A DNA stretch of 64,000 nt. Origin: Asticcacaulis currens. Lineage in GTDB: Bacteria > Pseudomonadota > Alphaproteobacteria > Caulobacterales > Caulobacteraceae. The translations under genes and the position numbers were made by a program. Each line of letters starts with the position of its first letter. Within the stretch, counting starts at the first letter, position 1. Below are positions 43,116 through 53,193 of the stretch, in pieces. The stretch is from the NCBI RefSeq assembly GCF_028550395.1, contig NZ_JAQQKW010000014.1, positions 1-64,000 on the forward strand. The letters run 5' to 3'. The notes beneath the pieces were generated by a model. That model was not told the DNA's origin. It did not search any database and saw nothing but the letters and a program-made list of their open reading frames with translations.

Positions 43116-46100
43116 ATGAGCGACGGTTTTGTCCATCTGCGGGTACGATCGGCCTATTCCCTTCTGGAAGGTGCGATCAAGGCCTATGATATGGGCAAGC
43201 TGGCGGCCAAGGCGAAGATGCCGGCCATAGCCATCTGCGACCGCGGCAACCTGTTTGGTGCGCTCGAATTTTCTCAGGTGTGCAAGGATACGGGCGTGCA
43301 GCCCATCATCGCCTGCGCCCTGCCGGTCAAGGGTATAGGCGGTGCCCTCAGCGACCGATGGGCCAAGATACCGACCATTGTCCTGATCGTTCAGAACGAG
43401 CGGGGCTATCTCAACCTCACCGAACTGTCGTCCAAAGCCTATCTCGATATTGAGGCGACGGACGAACCGCACGTCCTGTGGGAAGAGGTGGTTAAACGCG
43501 CCGAGGGCCTGATCCTGCTGTCGGGTGGTCCCGACGGTCCGATCAACCCGCTGTTCAAGCAAAACCAGCCGGACGAAGCCAATGCCGCGCTAAAGGACAT
43601 GCACGCGGCCTTCGGGGACCGATTCTATATCGAGCTTCAGCGGCACGACGGGTCGCCGCACGGTGGTATCCGCGGAGATTCGGCGGAAAGCGGTCTGGTG
43701 CAATTCGCCTATGCGCATGACGTGCCACTGGTAGCCACCAATGACGCCTATTTCGCTGACCGTGACATGTTCAAGGCGCACGAGGCCCTGCTGTGTATTT
43801 CCGACAGCACCTTTATGGGCGTGGCCGACCGGCGCAAGGTGACCAAGGATCACTGGCTGAAGCCGCCGCTGCTGATGCGCGAGGTGTTTTCGGACCTGCC
43901 CGAAGCCTGTGACAATACGCTGGAAATCGCGCGCCGCTGCGCTTTTCTGGTTAGCAAGCGCGATCCGATTTTGCCGCGCTTCGATACCGGTGCCGGGCGC
44001 TCGGAAGACGAAGAACTGGCCTTTCAGGCGCGTGAAGGCCTGAGAATGCGTCTGCAACAGGTCGAGCCGGCCTTCCCTGAAGAGGAATACTGGGCGCGTC
44101 TCGACCGGGAGGTGGGCGTCATCCAGAAGATGGGCTTCCCCGGTTACTTCCTGATCGTTTCGGACTTCATCAAATGGGCCAAGGCGCACGATATCCCCGT
44201 CGGGCCAGGCCGGGGGTCGGGGGCCGGTTCGCTGGTCGCGTGGGCACTGACCATCACCGACCTTGATCCGCTGCGTTTTGGTCTGCTGTTCGAACGCTTC
44301 CTAAATCCGGAGCGGGTCTCCATGCCCGACTTCGATATCGACTTCTGTCAGGAACGCCGCGAAGAGGTCATCACCTACGTTCAGGAAAAATACGGCCGCG
44401 AGCGGGTGGCACAGATCATCACCTTCGGTACGCTTCAGGCGCGCGCCGTGCTGCGTGATACCGGACGGGTGATGCAGTTGCCGCTGGGGCAGGTGGACCG
44501 TCTGTGTAAGATGGTGCCGAACAACCCGGCCAACCCGACCACCCTGGCTCAGGCTGTCGAAATCGAACCCCGCCTGCGCGAAGCCCGCGACGAGGAAGAG
44601 TCCGTTGCCAAGCTTCTGGATACGGCGCTGAAACTCGAAGGCCTGTACCGCAACGCCTCGACCCACGCCGCGGGTATCGTGATCGGCGACCGCCCGCTGA
44701 CCGAGCTGGTGCCGCTGTATCGCGATCCGCGCTCCGACATTCCGGCGACGCAGTTCAATATGAAATGGGTCGAAAGCGCCGGTCTGGTCAAGTTCGACTT
44801 TCTGGGTCTGAAGACCCTGACCACGCTGAACCGCGCCTGGCACTATCTGAAAAAGCGCGGGCTTGAGGTCGATTTCTCCACCCTGCCGCTGGATGACAAG
44901 ACCACCTATGAGCTGCTGGCGTCGGGTCAGTCGATCGGCGTGTTCCAGCTCGAAAGTCAGGGGATGCGCGACACCCTGCGCAAGATGCGCTGCGGGTCTA
45001 TCGAGGAAATCACCGCACTGATTTCGCTCTATCGTCCGGGCCCGATGGACAATATCGACACCTATGTCGATCGGAAGTTCGGGCGTGCCGAAATCGACAT
45101 GCTCCATCCCTCTCTGGAGCCGGTTCTGCGGGAAACCTACGGCGTCATCATCTATCAGGAACAGGTGATGCAGATCGCCCAGATCCTGTCAGGCTACAGC
45201 CTCGGCGAAGCCGACCTGCTGCGCCGGGCCATGGGTAAAAAGAAGAAAGAGGAAATGGACTTGCAAAAAGCAAGGTTTATTTCCGGCGCCAAGGAGAAGG
45301 GGGTTCCCGAAAAGCAGTCGGACTCGATCTTTGAACTGGTGAACAAGTTTGCCGGCTATGGCTTCAACAAATCACACGCCGCCGCCTATGCCTTTATTTC
45401 GTACCAGACGGGCTGGCTGAAGGCCAATCATCCGGTCGAATTCTTCGCCGCCAACATGAGCCTCGATATCACCAATACCGACAAGCTGGCGGTATTTTAT
45501 CAGGACGCGCGGCAGTTCGGGGTGACTATTCGCCCGCCCGATATCAACCGCTCCAAGGCTGATTTCGACGTGGAAAATGGCGAAGTGCTGTACGCGCTTG
45601 GGGCCATCCGCAACGTCGGTCTCGAAGCCATGCACAGCGTGGTGGCGGTGCGCGAAGCGGGGGGACCGTTCAAGGACATTTTCGACTTCCTCGAACGCAT
45701 CGACCCCAAGGCGGTCAATAAGCGGGCCATCGAAAATCTGGCGCGGGCCGGGGCCTTTGACTCGATCCACCCCAACCGCGCGCAGATCATCCAGAGCGCC
45801 GATCTGCTGATCGCCCACGCTCAGAGCATGGCCGCCGAGCGCGCCTCGGCGCAGGTCAGCCTGTTCGGCACCAATGATTCGTCGCGCCCGCGCTTGCCCA
45901 ATATTCCCAAGGCCTCCGGGCCGGATGCGCTGGACGAAGAACTGTCCGCCGTCGGCTTCTATCTGTCCGGCCACCCGTTGCAGGACATGGTCGATGTGTT
46001 CAAGCGTCGTAATGTGACCCTGTACGCCGAAGCGCTGGCGCTGGCTCAGGAAGGCCGCGAAGCCTTCCGGATGGCCGGGGTGGTGCGTCGTCGGCAGGAG

Positions 46101-46544
46101 CGCGCCTCGGCCCGCACCGGGGAAAAGTTCGCCTTCGTCAACCTCTCTGACCCAAGCGGCGAATACGAAGTGATGTTCCAGCCTGAAGCCCTGCGTAAAT
46201 ACCGTGAGCATCTGGAACCCGGTCAGTCGATCCTGCTCAAGGTGCGCTGTAAGGGCTCGGACGGCGAGGTGCGTATGTTCGGTGAATCCGCCGAACCTAT
46301 GGCCGGGGCTCTGAAGACCGATGATATGGGCCTGCGCCTGACCGTCTCTCCCCGTGGTTTCGATGTGGATGCTTTTAAAATGCAACTGGATGCCGCGCGC
46401 GGGCAGGGCGGGGAAATCACCCTTCTCAGCGAGATCGACGGGAACGAGGTCGAATTGAAAATGCCTCACCGCTATCGTCTGGACGCCAGCCTGCGCGGGG
46501 CCTTGAAAGCGATGAATGGCGTCCTATATTGTGAAGACGTATAG
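43116..46544 (+). CDS. dnaE: DNA polymerase III subunit alpha
   Basis: A 1142-residue replicative polymerase of the C family. The PHP domain is at residues ~5-280. The polymerase core includes [32 protein letters not shown] with the catalytic Asp pair, and [19 protein letters not shown]. The (HhH)2 and OB regions follow (residues ~800-1080). In the PHP start [10 protein letters not shown], Arg replaces the second metal-binding His of VHLRVHSDYS in E. coli DnaE, so the PHP site is probably inactive. Its size fits the main replicative DnaE, not the shorter mutagenic DnaE2. The micropeptide gene ends 48 bases upstream. Confidence 0.95.
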   Translation: MSDGFVHLRVRSAYSLLEGAIKAYDMGKLAAKAKMPAIAICDRGNLFGALEFSQVCKDTGVQPIIACALPVKGIGGALSDRWAKIPTIVLIVQNERGYLNLTELSSKAYLDIEATDEPHVLWEEVVKRAEGLILLSGGPDGPINPLFKQNQPDEANAALKDMHAAFGDRFYIELQRHDGSPHGGIRGDSAESGLVQFAYAHDVPLVATNDAYFADRDMFKAHEALLCISDSTFMGVADRRKVTKDHWLKPPLLMREVFSDLPEACDNTLEIARRCAFLVSKRDPILPRFDTGAGRSEDEELAFQAREGLRMRLQQVEPAFPEEEYWARLDREVGVIQKMGFPGYFLIVSDFIKWAKAHDIPVGPGRGSGAGSLVAWALTITDLDPLRFGLLFERFLNPERVSMPDFDIDFCQERREEVITYVQEKYGRERVAQIITFGTLQARAVLRDTGRVMQLPLGQVDRLCKMVPNNPANPTTLAQAVEIEPRLREARDEEESVAKLLDTALKLEGLYRNASTHAAGIVIGDRPLTELVPLYRDPRSDIPATQFNMKWVESAGLVKFDFLGLKTLTTLNRAWHYLKKRGLEVDFSTLPLDDKTTYELLASGQSIGVFQLESQGMRDTLRKMRCGSIEEITALISLYRPGPMDNIDTYVDRKFGRAEIDMLHPSLEPVLRETYGVIIYQEQVMQIAQILSGYSLGEADLLRRAMGKKKKEEMDLQKARFISGAKEKGVPEKQSDSIFELVNKFAGYGFNKSHAAAYAFISYQTGWLKANHPVEFFAANMSLDITNTDKLAVFYQDARQFGVTIRPPDINRSKADFDVENGEVLYALGAIRNVGLEAMHSVVAVREAGGPFKDIFDFLERIDPKAVNKRAIENLARAGAFDSIHPNRAQIIQSADLLIAHAQSMAAERASAQVSLFGTNDSSRPRLPNIPKASGPDALDEELSAVGFYLSGHPLQDMVDVFKRRNVTLYAEALALAQEGREAFRMAGVVRRRQERASARTGEKFAFVNLSDPSGEYEVMFQPEALRKYREHLEPGQSILLKVRCKGSDGEVRMFGESAEPMAGALKTDDMGLRLTVSPRGFDVDAFKMQLDAARGQGGEITLLSEIDGNEVELKMPHRYRLDASLRGALKAMNGVLYCEDV

Positions 46545-46796
46545 GAGAGGCGAAAACGGCCTGACCGCCGTCAGCACTTCTTCGGGCGCAATTTTCCTCA
46601 AAATCACTTGATTTTTTTGTCGATTGTGCCTAGTTGCGCACCATCTCACACGCGGACACGCGGGGGGATGCTGTCTGCACCTTTGATTTCCTGTGGTTTT
46701 CAAAGAAACAGATGTCATCCGACCGTTCCGAGGTTTCGGCTTGCCGAGGCTTTTTTCGTCCGCGGAGGTCTATCGGAATGAAAAGGAAATCTACTC
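46545..46796 (+). promoter_or_regulatory. Leader region of rpsB with terminator-like hairpin
   Basis: About 250 bases without a gene, holding the promoter for rpsB (a weak TTGATT...TAGTTG pair lies near 46609-46637). A 9-bp stem GGTTTCGGC (46732-46740) / GCCGAGGC (46743-46750) is followed by TTTTTTC, that is, an intrinsic terminator shape about 45 bases before the rpsB ATG. It may end dnaE transcripts or work as an attenuator in the rpsB leader. AAGGAAA precedes the rpsB start. Confidence 0.5.
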
Positions 46797-47564
46797 ATGG
46801 CTATGCCTGAACTGTCTATGCGCGCCCTGCTCGAAGCCGGTGCGCACTTTGGTCACCAGACCCACCGCTGGAACCCGAAGATGGAGCGTTACCTCTTCGG
46901 TTCGCGTTCCAACATCCACATCATCGACCTGTCGCAAACCCTGCCGCTGCTGCATCAGGCCCTGCTGAAGGTGCGCGAAGTCGCCGCCAACGGCGGTCGC
47001 GTCCTGTTCGTCGGCACCAAGCGTCAGGCCGCCGGTCCGGTCGCCGTCGCGGCCAAGCGTTCGGCTCAGTATTACGTCAACCACCGCTGGCTCGGCGGCA
47101 CGCTGACCAACTGGCGCACCATTTCGGGTTCGATCGCGCGTCTGCGTGAACTGGAACAGGTCATGGAAAACCCGGTTGGCCGTTCCAAGAAGGAACTGCT
47201 GACCCTGACGCGCGAGCGTGACAAGCTGGAGCTGTCGCTGGGCGGCATCAAGGACATGGGCGGTATCCCCGACCTGATGTTCGTGATCGACACCAATAAG
47301 GAAGCGATCGCCATTCAGGAAGCCCGCAAGCTGAACATCCCGGTGATCGGCATCCTCGACTCGAACTCCGACCCGGACGGCATCACCTTCCCGGTTCCGG
47401 GTAACGACGACGCCGCGCGCGCCCTGCAACTGTATTGCGACCTGATCGCGGACGCCGTGCTCGACGGTCTCGCCGCGGGTCAGTCGGCTTCGGGTATCGA
47501 CCTCGGCGCTTCGGAAGCCCCGATCGAGCCCGCGCTCATCGCCGAAGAGACCGGCGAAGCCTGA
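46797..47564 (+). CDS. rpsB: 30S ribosomal protein S2
   Basis: A 255-residue small-subunit protein. Core motifs are [58 protein letters not shown] and [38 protein letters not shown]. The 35-residue acidic/Ala tail is variable in the family. It is the first gene of the translation-envelope block. A 189-base gap with two hairpins separates it from tsf. Confidence 0.98.
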   Translation: MAMPELSMRALLEAGAHFGHQTHRWNPKMERYLFGSRSNIHIIDLSQTLPLLHQALLKVREVAANGGRVLFVGTKRQAAGPVAVAAKRSAQYYVNHRWLGGTLTNWRTISGSIARLRELEQVMENPVGRSKKELLTLTRERDKLELSLGGIKDMGGIPDLMFVIDTNKEAIAIQEARKLNIPVIGILDSNSDPDGITFPVPGNDDAARALQLYCDLIADAVLDGLAAGQSASGIDLGASEAPIEPALIAEETGEA

Positions 47565-47578
47565 TCTGCTTAGGAAAC

Positions 47579-47666
47579 CTGAACGGAGCCTAAGCACATC
47601 AGGCTCCGTTCAGCGCATTTGCTGTTACGCATTTGTCATACCCTCAGGCTATGGAGCCGCTGAGGG
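47579..47666 (+). other. Two hairpins between rpsB and tsf
   Basis: A perfect 13-bp stem CTGAACGGAGCCT (47579-47591) / AGGCTCCGTTCAG (47601-47613) with a 9-base loop has no T tract. A second stem CCCTCAG (47641-47647) / CTGAGGG (47660-47666) encloses a smaller inner stem and is followed by ATAGCTTTT, closer to a terminator. Together they may set the S2 to EF-Ts ratio by partial termination or processing. Confidence 0.6.
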
Positions 47667-47753
47667 ATAGCTTTTAGTTGGTCGCGCCACTGATTCTGAA
47701 AGACTCACCTTGTCTTTTGGGGTGCGCACTGCAAATTTTTATGGAGGAATTCC

Positions 47754-48656
47754 ATGGCTGAGATCACCGCCGCTCTCGTTAAGGAACTGCGCGAAAAGTC
47801 CGGCGCCGGCATGATGGACTGCAAGAAGGCTCTGTCGGAAAACGACGGCAACGTTGAAGCCTCGATGGACTGGCTGCGTACCAAGGGCCTGTCGAAGGCT
47901 GCCAAGAAGGCCGACCGCGTCGCCGCCGAAGGTCTGGTCGCCGTGGCCTCTTCGGGTACCACCGCTGTGGCCGTCGAAGTCAACGCCGAAACCGACTTCG
48001 TGTCGCGCAACGAGCTGTTCCAGAACCTGGCCCGCAATGCGGCTCAGGCCGGTCTGGCTGCGGCTGACGTCGAAGGTGTGCAGGCGGCTATCAATGACGA
48101 AATCACCAACCTGATCGCCAATATCGGTGAAAACATGGTGGCCCGTCGTATGGCCAAGCACAGCGTTTCGCAAGGCGTGGTGTCGTCCTACATCCACAAC
48201 GCGATCGCCCCGAACCTGGGCCGCATCGCCGTTCTGGTGGCCGTTGAGTCGGCGGGTGACGCCGAAGCCCTGAACGATATGGGCCGCAAGATCGCCATGC
48301 ACATCGCCGCCACCCAGCCGCTGTCGCTGTCGTCTGACGATCTCGACCCGGCCGCCGTGGAGCGTGAGCGCACCGTTCTGACCGAAAAGGCGCGCGAAGA
48401 AGGCAAGCCGGAAGCCATGATCGCCAAGATCGTGGACGGCCAGATCTCGAAGTTCCAGCGCGAAGTCGTGCTGCTTGAGCAGCCCTTCGTCATGAACCCG
48501 GATCAGACCGTGAAGCAACTGATTGCCGACACGGCCAAGGCGCTGGGCACCGACGTCACCGTCACCGGCTTCACCCGTCTCGCCCTCGGCGAAGGCGTGG
48601 AAAAGAAGGTCGATGACTTCGCCGCCGAAGTCGCCTCGATGATGAATCAAGGTTAA
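47754..48656 (+). CDS. tsf: Elongation factor Ts
   Basis: A 300-residue guanine-nucleotide exchange factor for EF-Tu. The N-terminal domain has [21 protein letters not shown], and the exchange motif TDFVSRN lies in [16 protein letters not shown] with its Asp-Phe pair. A coiled-coil segment and C-terminal core ([18 protein letters not shown]) complete the protein. AGGAAT lies before the ATG. The usual partner rpsB precedes it. Confidence 0.98.
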   Translation: MAEITAALVKELREKSGAGMMDCKKALSENDGNVEASMDWLRTKGLSKAAKKADRVAAEGLVAVASSGTTAVAVEVNAETDFVSRNELFQNLARNAAQAGLAAADVEGVQAAINDEITNLIANIGENMVARRMAKHSVSQGVVSSYIHNAIAPNLGRIAVLVAVESAGDAEALNDMGRKIAMHIAATQPLSLSSDDLDPAAVERERTVLTEKAREEGKPEAMIAKIVDGQISKFQREVVLLEQPFVMNPDQTVKQLIADTAKALGTDVTVTGFTRLALGEGVEKKVDDFAAEVASMMNQG

Positions 48657-48827
48657 GGCTTAAAAGGGAAATCGGCCATCGGCTTGATTTCCCGACCTAT
48701 GCACGATTTAAGGGCGCAGCATCGCAAGGTGTCTGCGCCCTTTGACTGTTCAAAGTCGGAAATCTCGGCTAGAGCAGGTCTGAGATACGCCATTGCCCCA
48801 AAGCTGATTCATTTGAAGGATTTTCCC

Positions 48828-49559
48828 ATGTCTTCGCCCGACGTCCCGACTTATAAACGCATCCTCCTGAAGATCTCCGGTGAGGTCCTGATGGGGGAGC
48901 AGGGGTTCGGCATCGACATGAACACCGTCAAGGCGGTGGCCGAAGAGGTGGCCGAAGTCGCCGGTATGGGTGTTGAACTGTGCCTCGTCATCGGGGGCGG
49001 CAATATCTTCCGCGGCCTGTCGAAGGCGGCGGTGGGGATGGAACGCTCCTCCGCCGACTATATGGGGATGCTGGCCACTGTGATGAACGCGCTGGCCATG
49101 CAGAACGCGCTGGAAAAGCTGGGGGTCAGCACGCGCGTGCAGTCGGCGATCCAGATGAATGCCGTCTGTGAGCCCTTTGTGCACCGCCGGGCGCAACGCC
49201 ATCTGGAAAAAGGTCGCGTGGTGATTTTCGCCGCCGGCCTGGGGGCACCCTATTTCACCACCGATACAGCGGCGGCCCTGCGTGCGGCGGAAATGCGCTG
49301 CGACGCGCTGTTCAAGGGCACCTCGGTCGATGGCGTCTATACGGCAGATCCCAAAAAGGACGCTTCGGCGACGCGCTATGACTCGCTGAACTATATGGAG
49401 GTCTTGTCGAAGGATCTGCGGGTGATGGACGCTTCGGCGGTGTCACTGATGCGCGAAAATGGTATTCCGATCGTTGTCTTTTCGATCCGTGAGCCGGGCG
49501 GTCTGCGCAAGGTGATCACGGGGCAGGGCGTCCATACGGTCATATCAAGCGAGGCCTGA
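48828..49559 (+). CDS. pyrH: UMP kinase
   Basis: A 243-residue hexameric kinase of the amino-acid kinase fold that makes UDP from UMP for all pyrimidine nucleotides. Motifs are [47 protein letters not shown], and [11 protein letters not shown] with [12 protein letters not shown]. The ATG at 48828 is preceded by GAAGGA; earlier in-frame codons are non-conserved. About 170 bases separate it from frr. Confidence 0.97.
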   Translation: MSSPDVPTYKRILLKISGEVLMGEQGFGIDMNTVKAVAEEVAEVAGMGVELCLVIGGGNIFRGLSKAAVGMERSSADYMGMLATVMNALAMQNALEKLGVSTRVQSAIQMNAVCEPFVHRRAQRHLEKGRVVIFAAGLGAPYFTTDTAAALRAAEMRCDALFKGTSVDGVYTADPKKDASATRYDSLNYMEVLSKDLRVMDASAVSLMRENGIPIVVFSIREPGGLRKVITGQGVHTVISSEA

Positions 49560-49581
49560 GCGCCCTGACCGTTGAAAATAC

Positions 49582-49619
49582 GAGACGGTCTCATATTTAT
49601 CCGCGACATGAGACGGTCT
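49582..49619. repeat. Short direct repeat between pyrH and frr
   Basis: GAGACGGTCT occurs at 49582-49591 and again at 49610-49619. The first copy extends to GAGACGGTCTC, which is itself a near-perfect inverted repeat. It could be a paired operator or chance; no regulator with this site is known to me. Confidence 0.4.
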
Positions 49620-49730
49620 TGAAAGGAAGACCAGAAGTCGTTTTCAATGACCTCTGGTCCTATTCGTCTAACGCGCGTCTTCCCTCTGTCGCCCACTGAC
49701 AGGGGAGCGCTTCAATACAGAGATACCCAA

Positions 49731-50288
49731 ATGAGCAAGCCTGACCTCAATAAGTACAAGGACCGCATGGACAAGTCCGTTACGTCGCTGAAGGACGATT
49801 TCGGCGGTCTGCGCACGGGCCGTGCCTCGGCCGGTCTGCTGGAAGGCATCACGGTCGATGCCTATGGGTCCGCCATGTCGATCCTCTCCTGCGCCGCCAT
49901 CTCGGTGCCGGAACCGCGCATGATCAGCGTCAATGTGTGGGATAAGGGGCTGGTCGTATCGGTTGAAAAGGCCATCCGCAATGCGGGTCTCGGTCTCAAC
50001 CCGGTCACCGACGGTCAGACCCTGCGCGTGCCGATTCCGCCGCTGACCGAGGAGCGCCGCAAGGAGCTGGCCAAGATTGCGGGCAAGTACGCCGAGGAAA
50101 AGCGCGTGGCCGTGCGAAATGTGCGCCGCGACGCCAATGACGAGCTGAAGAAGGCCGAAAAGGACTCGGCCATTTCCGAAGACGAACAGAAGAAGATGAC
50201 CACCGAAGTGCAGAAATTCACCGATGAAGCGATCAAGCGCATCGACGAGATGCTGAAGGTGAAGGAAGCCGAGATCATGCAGGTCTAA
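49731..50288 (+). CDS. frr: Ribosome recycling factor
   Basis: A 185-residue two-domain tRNA-shaped protein that splits post-termination ribosomes with EF-G. Conserved parts are [41 protein letters not shown] (read as two phrases), [24 protein letters not shown], and the C-terminal [14 protein letters not shown]. The start at 49731 is set by family length. uppS follows after 92 bases. Confidence 0.97.
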   Translation: MSKPDLNKYKDRMDKSVTSLKDDFGGLRTGRASAGLLEGITVDAYGSAMSILSCAAISVPEPRMISVNVWDKGLVVSVEKAIRNAGLGLNPVTDGQTLRVPIPPLTEERRKELAKIAGKYAEEKRVAVRNVRRDANDELKKAEKDSAISEDEQKKMTTEVQKFTDEAIKRIDEMLKVKEAEIMQV

Positions 50289-50380
50289 ACCTGCGTCGTG
50301 CCCGACTCACAGAGCCGGGCTTTAACCTGCGTATCGCCTCTTCAGACAGGCCTCTGTTTTTTTCAGGAAAGCGTCCCTTT

Positions 50381-51139
50381 ATGCCCTCAGGGCCGGATCA
50401 TATCGGTACAGGCACAGCACCGGTGCCGCTGCACGTGGCCATCATCATGGACGGTAACGGGCGCTGGGCCAAGGCGCGCCGCCAGATACGCACCTTTGGC
50501 CATAAGGCCGGGGTAGATGCGCTGCGCAAGACGATCAGCGCTGCGCCAGGGCTGGGGGTCACGCATATGACCGTGTTCGCCTTCTCCACCGAGAACTGGC
50601 GCCGCCCGGCCACCGAGGTGTCCGACCTGATGGGGCTGCTCAAGGCGTTTATCCGTTCCGATCTTGATCGTCTGGCGCGTGAAGGCGTCTGCGTCCGCAT
50701 TATCGGGGATGTGGCCGGATTGCCGGCGGATATCCGCGAGTGCGTGGACGAGGCGCATCAGCGCACCCGCGACAACAGCCACTTCTTTCTTCAGGTGGCG
50801 CTGAACTATGGGGCGCAGGCCGATATTCTTGAAGCGGCCAAAACTTTTGCTTTGCAAGTGAAGTCCGGCGAGGCGGCGCTTGATGACCTGACGCCGGAGC
50901 GTTTTGGCGGACTCCTGTCCACGTCAGGCCTGCCGCCGCTGGATTTGCTGATCCGGACCTCGGGTGAACACCGGCTGTCGAACTTCCTGCTGTGGGAGGC
51001 CGCCTATGCCGAGTTTGTCTTTCAGGACGTGTTGTGGCCGGACTATGACGGCGTGTCGCTGAAGGCGGCTCTGGATGAATTCCGCCGCCGCGAACGCCGC
51101 TTCGGCGCTGTTGAGGCCAGTGATGTCGCTTCCGCCTGA
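50381..51139 (+). CDS. uppS: Isoprenyl transferase (undecaprenyl diphosphate synthase)
   Basis: A 252-residue cis-prenyltransferase that extends farnesyl-PP with isopentenyl-PP to the C55 carrier for peptidoglycan and LPS. Motifs are AIIMDGNGRWAKAR (metal Asp), GHKAGVDALRKTI, VFAFSTENWRRP, and the C-terminal LIRTSGEHRLSNFLLWEAAY with AEFVFQDVLWPD. An AGGAAAG ribosome binding site lies upstream. The 3' end overlaps the cdsA start by 17 bases. Confidence 0.96.
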   Translation: MPSGPDHIGTGTAPVPLHVAIIMDGNGRWAKARRQIRTFGHKAGVDALRKTISAAPGLGVTHMTVFAFSTENWRRPATEVSDLMGLLKAFIRSDLDRLAREGVCVRIIGDVAGLPADIRECVDEAHQRTRDNSHFFLQVALNYGAQADILEAAKTFALQVKSGEAALDDLTPERFGGLLSTSGLPPLDLLIRTSGEHRLSNFLLWEAAYAEFVFQDVLWPDYDGVSLKAALDEFRRRERRFGAVEASDVASA

Positions 51140-51953
51140 CGCGAAACCGAAAAAGTCGTCACGCGAGTTACTGTTTCGCATCGCCTCTGCCGCGGTGCTG
51201 ATCCCGGTCGTCCTGCTGATCATTGCCTATGGCAACTGGGCATTTCTGCTGCTGCTGAGCGTCGGGGTGGCGCTGTTGGCCATCGAATGGGGCACGATGG
51301 CGGCGCCGAAACTGTCGAGCCGCATGGCCGTCAGCATCAGTCTGGCGATACTCGGCGGGGTGTTTACCGTCTATCTGTTCAACATGCTGGCCGGTCTGGC
51401 GGTTCTGGTGCTGGGGGCGGCGTGCGCGGGTTTCTATTTCCGCTACCTGAAGGGACCGCACCTCGATGCCGCCTATGGGGCGTTCTACATAGGCTGGCCG
51501 GCCCTGGTGCTGATCTGGCTGCGCGAAACGCACAACGGCGTCTATTGGGTCTTCTTTGCCTTCCTGATCGCCTGGGCGGCGGACAGTGCGGCCTATCTGG
51601 TCGGCAAGCTGGTCGGCGGACCCAAGCTGTGGCGCAAATATTCGCCCAACAAGACCTGGTCGGGCTTTGCCGGGGGCATGATCGCCGGCATGTTGACGGC
51701 CGGAACTCTGGCCGACATCACCAGGCTGTTTCAGTCGAGCACTGCCGCCCTGATCGTCGGCCTTCTGGTCGCCTTCGCCACCATGGGCGGTGACCTGTGG
51801 GAGTCCATGCTCAAACGCCGGTATGGCGTCAAGGATTCCGGCACGCTGATCCCCGGTCACGGCGGTCTGCTCGACCGGGTGGACGGGCTGATGTTCGCCA
51901 TCGTCGCCATCGGCGGTATCCGCTGGCTGGTCATGCTGGGGACCAAGTTATGA
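51123..51953 (+). CDS. cdsA: Phosphatidate cytidylyltransferase
   Basis: A 276-residue inner-membrane enzyme that makes CDP-diacylglycerol from phosphatidic acid and CTP, the branch point of phospholipid synthesis. About seven helices are visible. The family signature is at the C-terminus: GDLWESMLKRRYGVKDSGTL, then IPGHGGLLDRVDGLMFA. KYSPNKTWSGFAGG is also typical. It starts inside the end of uppS and overlaps dxr by four bases (ATGA). Confidence 0.96.
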   Translation: MSLPPDAKPKKSSRELLFRIASAAVLIPVVLLIIAYGNWAFLLLLSVGVALLAIEWGTMAAPKLSSRMAVSISLAILGGVFTVYLFNMLAGLAVLVLGAACAGFYFRYLKGPHLDAAYGAFYIGWPALVLIWLRETHNGVYWVFFAFLIAWAADSAAYLVGKLVGGPKLWRKYSPNKTWSGFAGGMIAGMLTAGTLADITRLFQSSTAALIVGLLVAFATMGGDLWESMLKRRYGVKDSGTLIPGHGGLLDRVDGLMFAIVAIGGIRWLVMLGTKL

Positions 51954-53149
51954 GACGTATCTCCATCCTCGGTTCGACCGGTTCCATCGGCGTTTCGACG
52001 CTGAACCTGATCGAAGAAACCCTGACGCCCGGCGTCGATTACGAGCTTGAGGCCCTGTGTGCCGGTCGTAATGCGGCCTTGCTGGCCGAACAGGCGCTGA
52101 AATTCAGGCCACGTCTGGCCGTCCTATCCGATGCCTCGCTATGGGCCGATTTCAGCGAACGCATGAAGGGCTCCGGTATCGAGATCGCCTGCGGTCCCGA
52201 CGCCGTGGAAGCCGCAGCGGCGCGTCCCGTCGATTGGGTCATGGCGGCCATTGTCGGCATCGCCGGTCTGCGTCCGGTGTGGGCGGCGGCCGGAACGGGG
52301 GCCACGGTGGCGCTGGCCAACAAGGAGAGCCTTGTCTGCTGTGGCCGCGCCCTGATCCTGCGTGCCGAGGCGGCCGGTGGGCGCATCCTGCCGGTCGATT
52401 CGGAACACAACGCCATTTTTCAGGTCTTTGAGGAGGCTGAGCGGGCGCGCATCCGCCGCCTGATCCTGACGGCTTCGGGCGGGCCATTCCGCGGTCGCCA
52501 GCGCAAAGACCTGGCCCATGTCACGCTCGAGCAGGCGCTGAAGCATCCCAACTGGTCGATGGGGGCCAAGATCACTATCGACAGCGCCTCTCTGGCCAAT
52601 AAGGGGTTGGAGCTGATCGAGGCGGCCTATCTGTTCGACATGCCGTCGGCTCAGATCGACGTGCTGATCCATCCGCAATCCGTCGTGCACAGCCTGGTCG
52701 AATACAGCGATGGCTCGACCCTGGCACAGATGGGACCGCCCGATATGAGGGTGCCGATCTCCTACTGCCTCGGCTGGCCGCAGCGCCATAGCTGGGCCGC
52801 GCCGTCGCTCGATCTGTGCGCACTCTCGACCTTGACCTTCGAGCGCCCGGATACCGAGGTCTTCCCCATGCTCCGGCTGGCGCGTGAGGCGCTGGAGGCG
52901 GGGGGGCTGATGCCTGTCGTCTATAATGCCGCCAACGAGGTGATGGTGCAGGCCTTTCTTGAGGGCCGCATCGGTTTCCTCGACATTCCGGCAACGGTCG
53001 AAGCCGCCATGATGCGGGCGCAATCGCTCTCTATGGCTTTCGGAAATGATTTGCGCCATGATGTGGCACAAATCGAGCGGGTGGATGCCGAAACGCGATC
53101 ACAACTGATCGCTTCCGGAGACGATACGCGCCGGGCAGCGGGAACATAG
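51950..53149 (+). CDS. dxr: 1-deoxy-D-xylulose 5-phosphate reductoisomerase
   Basis: A 399-residue NADPH enzyme, the committed step of the MEP isoprenoid pathway (DXP to MEP). The nucleotide site is ISILGSTGSIGVSTLNLI. ANKESLVCCG, PVDSEHNAIFQVFE and LTASGGPF give the metal and substrate region. HPNWSMGAKITIDSASLANK and FLDIPATVEAAM complete the catalytic and C-terminal domains. It feeds the same isoprenoid pool used by UppS two genes upstream. Confidence 0.96.
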   Translation: MRRISILGSTGSIGVSTLNLIEETLTPGVDYELEALCAGRNAALLAEQALKFRPRLAVLSDASLWADFSERMKGSGIEIACGPDAVEAAAARPVDWVMAAIVGIAGLRPVWAAAGTGATVALANKESLVCCGRALILRAEAAGGRILPVDSEHNAIFQVFEEAERARIRRLILTASGGPFRGRQRKDLAHVTLEQALKHPNWSMGAKITIDSASLANKGLELIEAAYLFDMPSAQIDVLIHPQSVVHSLVEYSDGSTLAQMGPPDMRVPISYCLGWPQRHSWAAPSLDLCALSTLTFERPDTEVFPMLRLAREALEAGGLMPVVYNAANEVMVQAFLEGRIGFLDIPATVEAAMMRAQSLSMAFGNDLRHDVAQIERVDAETRSQLIASGDDTRRAAGT

Positions 53150-53193
53150 GGCAGGCCTTTTTGCGGGCGTGACGGGATAAAGTACGGACACTA

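Noticed and set aside
50298-50516. Open frame beginning MPDSQSRALTCVSPLQTGLC upstream of and overlapping uppS
   Set aside because: It has no ribosome binding site or family resemblance and overlaps uppS in another frame.
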